DNA from: Brucella pituitosa
GTDB lineage: Bacteria; Pseudomonadota; Alphaproteobacteria; Rhizobiales; Rhizobiaceae
Direction of reading: 5' to 3'
DNA: 64,000 nt
NCBI RefSeq assembly: GCF_003049685.1
Contig: NZ_PYSY02000002.1
Coordinates: 310,001-374,000, forward strand
Below, one piece after another: positions 17,692 through 26,094 of the stretch (positions are counted from its first letter, which is position 1; the number at the start of each line of letters is the position of its first letter). The notes under the pieces were generated by a model. It was not told the origin of the DNA. It saw only the letters and a list, made by a program, of their open reading frames with translations, and searched no databases. A program made the position numbers and the translations under genes.

Positions 17692-18465
17692 ATGCAGGTT
17701 CTGATCGTGGAGGATGATCCGTTGCATCGCGCCTATTTAGGCGAGGCAATTCGGGCAGCATTGCCTGAGTGCAACGATGTGTTGGAGGCCGACAATGGTT
17801 CGGCGGGTGAGAAACTGGCACGGATGCATCGCTCTGCCCATATTGTGATGGATTTACAAATGAGCGGACGAAATGGCATCGAGGCAGCCCGCACAATCTG
17901 GAAGGAAAATCCGGAAACCCGCATTCTGTTCTGGTCGAATTATGCCGATGAAGCCTATGTGCGAGGCGTCTCGCGTATCGTGCCGGAAGGGGCTGCCTAC
18001 GGCTATGTGCTGAAGTCGGCTTCTGATGACAAATTGCGGCTGGCATTGCGCAGCATTTTTGTCGAAGCGCAGTGCGTCATCGACCGCGAAGTGCGTGGGT
18101 TACAGCAGAAGAGCCTTGGTCACGCCAGCGGGTTCAGTGAAAGCGAATATGAAATTCTGATCGATATCGCGCTTGGTTTGACTGACCGTGTTATTGCGCG
18201 TCGCCGCAATCTGTCGCTCAGAAGCGTTCAGAACAGATTACAGCAACTCTATGAAAAGCTGGGTGTTTATCAGGATAAAGGCGAGCCGGAGGAAGGACGT
18301 TTCAACCTCCGTGCTCGTGCAGTAACTGTCGCGCTTCTGCGCAAGCTTTTGAATTACAGCGCGCTTGAACGCGCCGAAATTGAGCTGAATGACTGGATCA
18401 GCCGACAGCCGCCTTCAGGCGACGCTGCTCCAGATCGAGGCCGAGTTCCTTCGCGCGAGCAATGA
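17692..18465 (+). CDS. LuxR/NarL-like response regulator
   Basis: 257 residues from ATG 17692 (MQVLIVEDDPLHRAY), with GGAGGG upstream. The receiver domain has the acidic pair EDD, phospho-acceptor Asp in IVMDLQMSG (near residue 52), and a Lys in YVLKSAS. An output helix-turn-helix of LuxR type follows at about 155-200 (FSESEYEILIDIALGLTDRV, then RSVQNRLQQLYEKLGV), with an unusual tail of about 45 residues. Its last 68 bases overlap the convergent uxaB-like gene. It likely acts on the palindromes at 16357-16392. Confidence 0.85.
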   Translation: MQVLIVEDDPLHRAYLGEAIRAALPECNDVLEADNGSAGEKLARMHRSAHIVMDLQMSGRNGIEAARTIWKENPETRILFWSNYADEAYVRGVSRIVPEGAAYGYVLKSASDDKLRLALRSIFVEAQCVIDREVRGLQQKSLGHASGFSESEYEILIDIALGLTDRVIARRRNLSLRSVQNRLQQLYEKLGVYQDKGEPEEGRFNLRARAVTVALLRKLLNYSALERAEIELNDWISRQPPSGDAAPDRGRVPSREQ

Positions 18466-19519
18466 TGGGTACGAAGCGGCGCTGCTTCTTTTCTGCGTGA
18501 TTTGAAGCAATGTCCGCGATACGGTGTTTCAGGAACGGATTGAGGAAGCGCTCGCGAACGGTAATAACATAGGCTTCCGCCTGTTCGCCTAAGCCATCAG
18601 CGGCAAAAACCGGCAGAACTTCTTCGCGCCAAAGCGCTTCGAGTTCATTGCGGATCGTTTCGTCATTCATGGCTTCCAGCACGATTTCATCCTTCGGACG
18701 ATTACCGTTCAGCCATTGCTCGGCAATGAAAGTATGACCGAGATTCAGCAGATAGAGCTTGAGGCGCTCGTAAAGCGCAAGATTGTTCGTCACGACGATG
18801 TCGGGATGTGTGCAGGGGAGCGTGAGTCCGTCAGCCTGCTCGATGGCCCAGATCGCATAAGGTTCGGCGATGGCTCCGACCGGATCGATTGGTTCTGATA
18901 CGATACGATCAACGAGGCTATTGGCAAAGACGCATTTGCTTTCAATCCATTGCGTGAAAGCCTTGGGCAAGCTCCAGCTTTCTGCAAGATCAAGCATAAT
19001 CGAACGTAATCTGTCGCCATTGCGCGAGATGAGCTCGCAAGGGAAAATCGACAACGGCGCATCTGGATTGACCTGCCAGCGATGGTGCAGCAACACAAGC
19101 AGCTTCGCAGGGAAGCTTTTCGGCAGGCGGTCGGTCTCGGTCAGCAGAGAAACATCATCGCCGGCGTCGAGCTCAAAGCCTTTGTCGCCGGTATTGGACA
19201 AGATCACCTGAACCTGTGCAGCAAGGTCGCGGATCGCCTGCCAATCTGTATGAGCCGAATAGGCGGCAGTCACGCTTTTGGCTTGATGTTTCTCATCAAC
19301 CGGTTCTCCACCCGCCAGGCCGCGAATAATGACCGGATAGCCTTCGCCGCTGTTGAGCGCTGCGATACGTCGCGCACTTTCTGGATTGGATGTGGTCTGT
19401 ACGATTGCGACCGTGCCAATGGCATTGCCCTTTGCGAGCGCTTCCGAGATGAAGAAATCCGCATGTCCGAGCAGAAAGCGGCTCGTTCCGAACTGTAGAA
19501 TCGATGGTTGATCGGTCAT
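18398..19519 (-). CDS. uxaB: Tagaturonate reductase-like dehydrogenase (mannitol dehydrogenase family)
   Basis: 373 residues from ATG 19519, with GGGAGGA upstream. It belongs to the polyol-specific long-chain dehydrogenases: an N-terminal nucleotide fold (ILQFGTSRFLLGHADFF) and the catalytic K-x4-N-x2-H motif in KLYLLNLGH near residue 245. It is short compared with E. coli UxaB (483) and UxuB. Position beside an altronate dehydratase makes reduction of D-tagaturonate to D-altronate the best guess; fructuronate reduction is the alternative. The gene is divergent from the FadR-type regulator and overlaps the response-regulator gene at its 3' end. Confidence 0.72.
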   Translation of the reverse strand: MTDQPSILQFGTSRFLLGHADFFISEALAKGNAIGTVAIVQTTSNPESARRIAALNSGEGYPVIIRGLAGGEPVDEKHQAKSVTAAYSAHTDWQAIRDLAAQVQVILSNTGDKGFELDAGDDVSLLTETDRLPKSFPAKLLVLLHHRWQVNPDAPLSIFPCELISRNGDRLRSIMLDLAESWSLPKAFTQWIESKCVFANSLVDRIVSEPIDPVGAIAEPYAIWAIEQADGLTLPCTHPDIVVTNNLALYERLKLYLLNLGHTFIAEQWLNGNRPKDEIVLEAMNDETIRNELEALWREEVLPVFAADGLGEQAEAYVITVRERFLNPFLKHRIADIASNHAEKKQRRFVPIIARAKELGLDLEQRRLKAAVG

Positions 19520-19566
19520 GAAGTCCTCCCTTGAATATGCTGGAATAGCTATTGCAGTGGGCAAAA

Positions 19567-19592
19567 TTGGTCAAGCCACTCTTTAAAAGTGG
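19567..19592. promoter_or_regulatory. Candidate operator for the FadR-type regulator
   Basis: TTGGTCAAGCCA (19567-19578) is followed by CCACT-N7-AGTGG (19576-19592), two overlapping inverted repeats in the divergent uxaB/gntR promoter region. TGGT...CCA half-sites recall ExuR/UxuR-type GntR operators (TTGGTATACCAA). The link to the adjacent regulator is inference. Confidence 0.4.
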
Positions 19593-19710
19593 TCTAAAGC
19601 GAACTGCGACAAAACTGACGAAATCATCAATATGTAGTAATAACAATGATATAAGTAATATTGCACTTTCGGTCTCTTCAAAATATGGTAAGGCCAATTT
19701 GGGAGAGAGC

Positions 19711-20412
19711 ATGAGCGAGCATATCGGCTCCGTGGAACCACGGAGGCTTTACCAACAGATTGCCGACCGGGTCAGGCTGCTGATCCGCGAAGGGCATTTT
19801 CCGGCGGGAAGCAGGCTTCCCGCTGAACGCGAACTCGCGCATCAACTGGGCGTGTCGCGCCCGTCATTGCGTGAAGCACTCATCGCACTTGAAATTGCAG
19901 GTAATGTCGAAATTCGCATGGGTTCCGGCATCTATGTTGCTGCCGAAGAAACGCGGCTTCCGGCACAAGGCGGCTCAATTGGCGAAAGTCCACTTGAAAT
20001 CATGCAGGCGCGTTCACTGGTAGAGGGTAGCGCTGTACTGATGGCTTGCAGCCATATCACACTCGACGCGCTGGAGCGGCTGCGCGGTAATCTCGATGCC
20101 ATGCGGTTGCAGATCGAGGCTGAACGCAAACCTATTGAATTGGATCGGCAGTTCCATCTCATTATTGCCGAGCAGTCCGGTAATTCGGTTGTGACGCGTA
20201 TTATACGCGACCTGTTTGACGAGCGGCATAGTCCGCTCACGGCGCAGATGCGTACGCGTTACGAGAATGCCGAAACATGGACATTTGCTTTGGCGGAACA
20301 CGAGAAGATTTTTGCTGCACTGGAGGCGCGGGATCCGCTTCTGGCACAGGCAGCGATGCGAACACATTTGGATACATCAAAGCAGCGATGGATGGAAAAC
20401 GAGCCCAGATAA
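19711..20412 (+). CDS. GntR-family regulator, FadR subfamily (hexuronate-type)
   Basis: 233 residues from ATG 19711 (MSEHIGSVEPRRLYQQIADR) with a GGGAGAGAG site. The winged helix domain is at 10-75 (PAGSRLPAERELAHQLGVSR then PSLREALIALE). The C-terminal helical FCD domain shows the metal-ligand pattern of the subfamily: Asp in LDRQFHLIIAEQS with its His, and His in AEHEKIFAALEARD and AAMRTHLD. The effector is likely a hexuronate or its derivative. It opens the operon of uxaA, the dehydrogenase and the TRAP genes, and probably represses it and uxaB. Confidence 0.85.
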   Translation: MSEHIGSVEPRRLYQQIADRVRLLIREGHFPAGSRLPAERELAHQLGVSRPSLREALIALEIAGNVEIRMGSGIYVAAEETRLPAQGGSIGESPLEIMQARSLVEGSAVLMACSHITLDALERLRGNLDAMRLQIEAERKPIELDRQFHLIIAEQSGNSVVTRIIRDLFDERHSPLTAQMRTRYENAETWTFALAEHEKIFAALEARDPLLAQAAMRTHLDTSKQRWMENEPR

Positions 20413-20461
20413 TGAGGCTCATATTGGTCGCTGTGGCGGTTTTGGGAGTGAGGTCAGAACA

Positions 20462-22006
20462 ATGAACGATAAGGCTGTCTCGGCTGTAACGCCGGTAATC
20501 CTTTTGCATCCGTCCGACGATGTGGCGGTCGCGCGTATTTCGGTCCGTGCAGGCGACCCGATTGGGCTTGGCGATATCATCGCACGTGATCTGATCGGGC
20601 GTGGTCACAAAGTGGCTTTGCATGCCATTCCGCAAGGCAAGGAAGTCCTCAAATACGGGCAGGTGATTGGTGTTGCCACGCAAGATATTGCGGTTGGCGA
20701 GCACGTGCATCTGCACAACCTCGCAATGCTGCCTTCCGAGCACGAACACCAGTTTTCTGTCGATATCGAAGAACGCGGGATGCTGCCGGAAGAGAAACGT
20801 CGCCAGTTCATGGGTTATGATCGCGGCTTCGGTGGTGTCGGTACGCGTAACTATATCGGCGTCATTTCATCGGTAAACTGCTCGGCCACGGTTTCGCGCT
20901 ATATTGCGGATTATTTTAACCGCATGGGCGGTCTCGATGGTTTTGAGAACGTCGACGGCGTGGTCGCACTGACGCATGGCAGCGGTTGTGCGCTCAACAC
21001 CAAGTCGGAAGGCTATCGCCTGTTGACCCGCACCATTCAGGGCTATGCCAAGCATCCGAATTTCGGTGGCATTCTGTTGATCGGTCTTGGTTGCGAAACC
21101 AACCAGATCGCGCCGATCATGGAACATTATCGCATGGAAGAAGGTGCACGCCTTCGCACTATGACGATCCAGCAGCATGGCGGTACGCGCAAGACAATCG
21201 ATCATGCGATTGCCGAGATCAAGGAAATGCTGCCGCTCGTGAATTCTGCCAAGCGCACGCCGCAGCCTTTATCGAAGCTGAAAGTAGCGCTCGAATGCGG
21301 CGGCTCGGATGGTTATTCCGGCATTTCTGCAAATCCAGCTCTGGGCTATGCCTCCGATTTGATCGTACGCAATGGTGGCACCACCGTTCTGGCAGAAACG
21401 CCTGAGATATATGGCGCTGAACATCTGCTGACACGGCGTGCGGTAACGCCAGCAGTTGCGGAAAAGCTGCTTCACCGCATTGACTGGTGGCGCGATTACA
21501 CGGCTCGCAACGGTGATGAGCTCAACAACAATCCATCGCACGGAAACAAGCTTGGTGGCCTGACCACTATTCTCGAAAAATCGCTGGGTGCCGTTGCCAA
21601 GGGCGGCTCCATGCCTCTCAAGGCTGTCTACGAGTTTGCCGAAACCGTAACCGAACAGGGTTTCACTTTCATGGACACCCCGGGTTACGACCCGGTTGCC
21701 GTGACGGGGCAGGTGGCTGGCGGCTGCAATGTGATCTGCTTCACCACAGGACGCGGATCGGTTTCAGGCTTCAAGCCTGCACCCTGCATCAAGATCGCAA
21801 CCAATTCCGAAATGTATGAACACATGAAGGAAGACATGGACTTCAATTGCGGTGGCATCGTCACGGGCGACGAAACCATCGAAGAGTCCGGCACGCGCAT
21901 TTTTGAACACATTATCGCGGTGGCTTCCGGTGAGCAGACGCTCAGCGAAATTTACGACTATGGCGATAACGAATTCGTGCCATGGCAGGTCGGAGCCGTA
22001 ACCTGA
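20462..22006 (+). CDS. uxaA: Altronate dehydratase
   Basis: 514 residues, close to the family length (E. coli UxaA 495). Start 20462 is chosen at MNDKAVSAVTPVILLHPSDD, after GGGAGTGAGG. The N-terminal SAF domain covers about residues 15-90, and the UxaA catalytic domain the rest: GYDRGFGGVGTRNYIGVIS, HGSGCA, GLGCETNQI, and CGGSDGYSGISANPALG. It dehydrates D-altronate to 2-keto-3-deoxy-D-gluconate using iron. The gene is downstream of the FadR-type regulator and upstream of the zinc dehydrogenase. KDG kinase and aldolase are not in the window. Confidence 0.9.
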   Translation: MNDKAVSAVTPVILLHPSDDVAVARISVRAGDPIGLGDIIARDLIGRGHKVALHAIPQGKEVLKYGQVIGVATQDIAVGEHVHLHNLAMLPSEHEHQFSVDIEERGMLPEEKRRQFMGYDRGFGGVGTRNYIGVISSVNCSATVSRYIADYFNRMGGLDGFENVDGVVALTHGSGCALNTKSEGYRLLTRTIQGYAKHPNFGGILLIGLGCETNQIAPIMEHYRMEEGARLRTMTIQQHGGTRKTIDHAIAEIKEMLPLVNSAKRTPQPLSKLKVALECGGSDGYSGISANPALGYASDLIVRNGGTTVLAETPEIYGAEHLLTRRAVTPAVAEKLLHRIDWWRDYTARNGDELNNNPSHGNKLGGLTTILEKSLGAVAKGGSMPLKAVYEFAETVTEQGFTFMDTPGYDPVAVTGQVAGGCNVICFTTGRGSVSGFKPAPCIKIATNSEMYEHMKEDMDFNCGGIVTGDETIEESGTRIFEHIIAVASGEQTLSEIYDYGDNEFVPWQVGAVT

Positions 22007-22042
22007 TCCGCCCCATGCAATAAAAATGACAGGAATATTCTG

Positions 22043-23059
22043 ATGGTCAAAGCTCTGCGTATCGAGAGCGAAAACGTTACCCGTTTTGCTGAAATTCCCG
22101 AAGCACCACTTCTGCCGGGCCATGTCCGTATCAGCGTGCGTCACGTGGGACTTTGCGGCAGCGATCTGAATACGTTCAAAGGGCTAAATCCACTCGTGGA
22201 ACTTCCCCGTATTCCGGGTCACGAAATTGGTGGCGAGATCATCGAGGCAGGTGAGGGCGTGAGTGCTGCCTACGCCAAGGGCAAGCGCGTTATCGTGCTG
22301 CCTTACACCAATTGCGGCACCTGCTCGTCGTGCCGAAAAGGCAGATTGAATGCCTGCCGTTACAACAAGACGCTCGGTGTTCAGCAGAATGGTGGACTGG
22401 CAGAACAGATCGTACTGCCTGCCGAAAAGCTGATCCTGAATGATACGCTTGCGCCGCGTCATCTCGCACTGGTCGAACCGCTTTCGGTTGGTTTTCATGC
22501 GGTAGAACGCGGACGCGTTCAGGCTGGTGATACGGTCGCGGTTCTTGGCTGTGGCATGATCGGCATGGGCGTGCTCATTGGTGCCGTTGCGCGTGGTGCC
22601 AAGGTTATCGCGATTGATCCAAGTGCGGAAAAGCGTGAACTGGCTCTGAAGTTAGGCGCAACGCACGCTCTGCCGGGTGGCGAGGATGTCGTTGCCAAGG
22701 TGCAAGAACTGACCAGCGACGATGGCGTTGATGTGGCCTTTGAAGCGGTCGGATTGCCGATTACCTTCACGCAGGCTGTTGATCTGACGGGCTTTGCCGG
22801 TCGGGTTGTTTATGTCGGCTATTCCAAATCGCCGGTGACCTATCAGACCCAATTCTTCAATCTCAAAGAACTCGACATCATGGGATCGCGCAATGCGACA
22901 CTCACTGATTTCGAAGCCGTTATCGCGCATCTGGAAAAGCTGGGGAACGACGCAGACCAGCTTATCTCGAAGGTGTTCCCCTTTGAGGATGCCGAACAGG
23001 CGCTGCCTTATTGGGATGGCGACCGCAACGTTCTGAAGATCATCATCGAACGTTACTGA
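22043..23059 (+). CDS. Zinc-dependent alcohol dehydrogenase, likely L-galactonate/L-gulonate 5-dehydrogenase
   Basis: 338 residues of the medium-chain dehydrogenase family. Catalytic zinc ligands are in GLCGSDLNTF and GHEIGGE; structural zinc is bound by four Cys in CGTCSSCRKGRLNAC. The cofactor fold is seen at VAVLGCGMIGMGVLIGA. In other bacteria, relatives beside uxaA/uxaB oxidise L-galactonate to D-tagaturonate or L-gulonate to D-fructuronate. That role completes the path here: aldonate to ketouronate (this gene), to altronate (18398-19519), to KDG (uxaA). The specificity is inferred from context. Confidence 0.68.
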   Translation: MVKALRIESENVTRFAEIPEAPLLPGHVRISVRHVGLCGSDLNTFKGLNPLVELPRIPGHEIGGEIIEAGEGVSAAYAKGKRVIVLPYTNCGTCSSCRKGRLNACRYNKTLGVQQNGGLAEQIVLPAEKLILNDTLAPRHLALVEPLSVGFHAVERGRVQAGDTVAVLGCGMIGMGVLIGAVARGAKVIAIDPSAEKRELALKLGATHALPGGEDVVAKVQELTSDDGVDVAFEAVGLPITFTQAVDLTGFAGRVVYVGYSKSPVTYQTQFFNLKELDIMGSRNATLTDFEAVIAHLEKLGNDADQLISKVFPFEDAEQALPYWDGDRNVLKIIIERY

Positions 23060-23161
23060 AATCGAAGCGCATCTCCGTGCCAGGGAAGGAACGGCATGGA
23101 GATGATGCGGAGGAAACCGGCCTTAAGGCCATAAGTTGAGGACCCTAACGGGAGGATACCC

Positions 23162-24139
23162 ATGAAGAAGTTTGTTACCGGCGCGATCGCGGCTGGCATG
23201 TTGCTGGCTGGAAGCATCGCTGCATATGCTGCGAATGTCTCGATCAAGGTTGCCTATGAAAACAATCCCGGCGAGCCTTTTGATCAGGTTATGCATTATT
23301 GGAAAGACGATCTCGCAAAGCGCAGCAATGGCGAAATCACGCTTGAGCTTTATCCAAGCTCGCAGCTCGGCTCCAAGAAAGATGTGACCGAGCAGGCCAT
23401 GATGGGCCTCAACGTCGTGACCATTTCCGACGTCGGCTTTCTGGCCGAATATGACCCAGACCTCGGCGTGCTCTACGGTCCGTTCCTGACCGATGATCCG
23501 GCACAGCTTTTCAAGGTTTATGACGGTCCCTGGTTCAAGGAGAAGAGCGAAGAACTGAAAAAGAAGGGCATTCACATCGTAATGCCGAACTATCTTTACG
23601 GTATTCGCCAGATCATTTCCAAGAAGCCTATCCGTACGCCGGAAGACCTCAAGGGTATGAAGATCCGCGTGCCTAACAACGTCATGCAGATCAAAACCTT
23701 TGAAGCTATGGGTGCAACACCGACGCCGATGCCTCTGGGCGAAACCTTCCCAGCGCTCGCGCAGGGCGTGATTGATGGCGTTGAGAACCCGATTTCGGTT
23801 CTTTACGGCCAGAAGTTCCAGGAAGAAGCCAAATATCTGAGCAAGGTCGGCTATCTGACCAACGTTGCGCTCATCGTCGGCGGTGAAGCCTTCTTCTCGA
23901 CGCTGCCGGAAGAACAGCTCAAGATGATCCATGAATCTGCTTACGATGCAGGTCTCTACAGCCAGAAGCTGACGATCGAAAAAGACAATGAAATGATCGA
24001 AAAGATGAAGGAAGCCGGTGTCGAGGTGATTGAAGTCGACCGTGCTCCTTTCAAGGCGCTTGCTGAAAAGGTCTACACGCAGTTCCCGGAATGGTCGCCA
24101 GGTCTTTACGAAAAGATCAAAGAAGAGCTGAAGAACTGA
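23162..24139 (+). CDS. dctP: TRAP transporter, substrate-binding protein DctP
   Basis: 325 residues with a signal peptide (MKKFVTGAIAAGMLLAGS..., cleavage after AAYA). DctP family features include 'ELYPSSQLGSKKDVTEQAM', the conserved Arg in GMKIRVPNN that binds the substrate carboxylate, and VIDGVENPISVLYG. It captures an organic acid in the periplasm for DctQM. The neighbouring uxaA and dehydrogenase genes point to a hexuronate or aldonate as ligand. Confidence 0.9.
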   Translation: MKKFVTGAIAAGMLLAGSIAAYAANVSIKVAYENNPGEPFDQVMHYWKDDLAKRSNGEITLELYPSSQLGSKKDVTEQAMMGLNVVTISDVGFLAEYDPDLGVLYGPFLTDDPAQLFKVYDGPWFKEKSEELKKKGIHIVMPNYLYGIRQIISKKPIRTPEDLKGMKIRVPNNVMQIKTFEAMGATPTPMPLGETFPALAQGVIDGVENPISVLYGQKFQEEAKYLSKVGYLTNVALIVGGEAFFSTLPEEQLKMIHESAYDAGLYSQKLTIEKDNEMIEKMKEAGVEVIEVDRAPFKALAEKVYTQFPEWSPGLYEKIKEELKN

Positions 24140-24194
24140 CACATCTTAATTCGGATATTGCCATGTCGCAGTCTTACTGCGGCATGGCTCGATT

Positions 24195-24680
24195 ATGGAA
24201 TTTAATCCGATGAAACTTTTTGAAAAACTGATCGACTGGCTTGCAGCCGCTCCGCTGTTCATTCTGCTCGCGCTGTTTAATGTGGCGGTAGTGATGCGCT
24301 ACTGGCTTCACCAGCCACTGCAATGGACGGAAGAAATTTCCGGCTTGCTGATGATCTGGATCATCATGCTTGGCAGTGTCGCAGCGGAACGCGACAACCA
24401 GCATCTTGCTATTCCGATGCTTGTAGAGATTCTGCCCGAAAAGGTCCGCGATGTGATTAATTCAATCATCTCGATCCTTTCTGGTTTGTTTCTGCTCTAT
24501 GTGTCCTATGCCGGATACAAGCTGTCGGTAGCCGCTCAGTTCAAGGTGACTGACGTGCTGCGGATTTCCTATTACTGGATCGATATCGCAGTGCCTGTCG
24601 GTTTCGTCATCATCGCTCTTTACATGTTTACTGGCGCTTTCAAAACCTTGCGCGCCGCTTTTGCGGGAGGCAAGGCATGA
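24195..24680 (+). CDS. dctQ: TRAP transporter, small permease DctQ
   Basis: 161 residues with four membrane helices. The DctQ hallmark is clear: VVMRYWLHQPLQWTEEISGL near residue 40, followed by a second cluster of hydrophobic helices. An alternative ATG at 24210 (MKLFEKLIDW) would shorten it by five residues. It overlaps the dctM start by four bases. Confidence 0.88.
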   Translation: MEFNPMKLFEKLIDWLAAAPLFILLALFNVAVVMRYWLHQPLQWTEEISGLLMIWIIMLGSVAAERDNQHLAIPMLVEILPEKVRDVINSIISILSGLFLLYVSYAGYKLSVAAQFKVTDVLRISYYWIDIAVPVGFVIIALYMFTGAFKTLRAAFAGGKA

Positions 24681-25951
24681 ACCTGACCACCATCGTTCTC
24701 ATCATGCTGGCGCTGATCGCGCTCAACATGCGCCTTTACGTGGCCATTCTGATTGCGGTCTTTACCTATTTTATCTTCTTCAATCAGATGCCGATTGCAA
24801 TCGCAGTTCAGCGGTTCATCAGCCCTGCCCAGAACACGTCGCTGCTTGCTATTCCGTTCTTCATCATGCTTGGTACGGTGATGTCACATACCGGCATTGC
24901 GGAACGTCTGATCAAAGTTGCAGATATTCTGGTTGGCCGTATGCGCGGCGGCATGGCGCTTACCAACATCATGGTTTCGACCCTGATGGGCGGTGTCAGT
25001 GCATCCAATCTGGCCGACAGCGCCATGTTGACCCGTATGATGGTGCCGGAAATGGTCAAGCGTGGCTATGACAAGGCATTCTCATGCGCGGTCACAGCAG
25101 CTGGTTCGCTTATCACTCCGATCATTCCTCCGGGTATCGCGCTGATCATCTATGGCCTGATTGCGGACGTTTCCATCGGCAAGATGTTCATGGCGGGTGT
25201 CATTCCGGGTATTCTCGGTGCCATCATCCTGATGTTTGCTGCTTATATCACCTCCGTGAAGCGTGGCTACAAGCCAAGTCGCGAGAAGCGAATGAGCGGT
25301 GCCGAGGTTGCATCCACACTTGCCTCTGCCTGGCCTGCTGTCGTGCTTTTGCTTGCAATCATTGGCGGTATTCGCCTCAACATCTTCACGCCGACAGAAG
25401 CCGGTGCTGTAGCGGTTACTCTGGTGCTGATTATCGGTTTTGTGATCTATCGCGAAATGCGCGTGTCGCATGTGGTGGATTCCCTGATCGAAACTGCCAA
25501 GTCCACAGCTTCGGTCATGCTGGTTATCATGGCGTCGTCAGCACTTGCCTGGGTGTTCTCGCTTGAGCAAGCCGGACAGTCGCTGATGCAGCTGATCTCG
25601 TCGTTCACCAGCAATCCTTACGCGTTTCTGTTGGCAGTCAATGTGATCCTGCTCGTGCTCGGTGCGCTGATTGAGGGCACTGCCCTGATGATTGTTCTGG
25701 TGCCGCTCCTGATGCCGACGGTAAAGGCTCTGGGCATCGATCCAGTACATTTCGGTATTATCGTCATTGTGAATCTGTCGATAGGTACGCTGACACCACC
25801 GGTTGGTACGGTCATGCTGATGGTGTGTAATATTGCGAAGGTCAGAGTGGGCGATTTCACCCGTCAGGCGTTCAGCATGTATCTGGGGCTGTTTATTTTG
25901 TTGGCTCTGATTACATACGTGCCTATGATCTCAACATTCCTGGCGCACTAA
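24677..25951 (+). CDS. dctM: TRAP transporter, large permease DctM
   Basis: 424 residues with about 12 membrane helices. Diagnostic motifs are 'AIPFFIMLGTVMSHTGIAERL', GGVSASNLADSAML near 115, and PIIPPGIALIIYG near 150, matched by a repeated motif TPPVGTVMLMVCN near 375. It is the sodium-coupled channel of the TRAP system. It ends the gntR-uxaA-dehydrogenase-dctPQM operon and is followed at once by a strong terminator. Confidence 0.92.
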   Translation: MNLTTIVLIMLALIALNMRLYVAILIAVFTYFIFFNQMPIAIAVQRFISPAQNTSLLAIPFFIMLGTVMSHTGIAERLIKVADILVGRMRGGMALTNIMVSTLMGGVSASNLADSAMLTRMMVPEMVKRGYDKAFSCAVTAAGSLITPIIPPGIALIIYGLIADVSIGKMFMAGVIPGILGAIILMFAAYITSVKRGYKPSREKRMSGAEVASTLASAWPAVVLLLAIIGGIRLNIFTPTEAGAVAVTLVLIIGFVIYREMRVSHVVDSLIETAKSTASVMLVIMASSALAWVFSLEQAGQSLMQLISSFTSNPYAFLLAVNVILLVLGALIEGTALMIVLVPLLMPTVKALGIDPVHFGIIVIVNLSIGTLTPPVGTVMLMVCNIAKVRVGDFTRQAFSMYLGLFILLALITYVPMISTFLAH

Positions 25952-25956
25952 AAAGT

Positions 25957-25982
25957 AAAGCGCGGGAAAATTCCCGCGCTTT
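25957..25982 (+). terminator. Rho-independent terminator of the TRAP operon
   Basis: AAAGCGCGGG and CCCGCGCTTT form a ten-base stem around AAAATT, six bases after the dctM stop. Confidence 0.85.
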
Positions 25983-25984
25983 CT

Positions 25985-26087
25985 AGAGCATTTCCTGTTT
26001 TTCTTGAATCATTGGAAATGCTCTATCTCTTTGTTTTTTCTCATTATCCGACGCAAAACCGCTTCGCACTTTTGCTGGAAATGCTCT
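25985..26087. repeat. 103-bp palindromic repeat, Bru-RS-like
   Basis: AGAGCATTTCC opens the element and GGAAATGCTCT closes it; an internal copy of GGAAATGCTCT lies near 26013. The core AAAAGTGCGAAGCGGTTTT (minus strand) recurs in related form at 38201-38305, 49690-49715 and 63059-63090. The size fits the 103/105-bp palindromic Bru-RS1 and Bru-RS2 elements reported from Brucella. It fills the gap between convergent dctM and the M81 gene. Confidence 0.7.
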
Positions 26088-26094
26088 AATTCTA

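Noticed and set aside
23123-24142. 339-codon minus-strand frame opposite dctP
   Set aside because: Covers exactly the dctP gene on the other strand; no motif, and dctP is certain.
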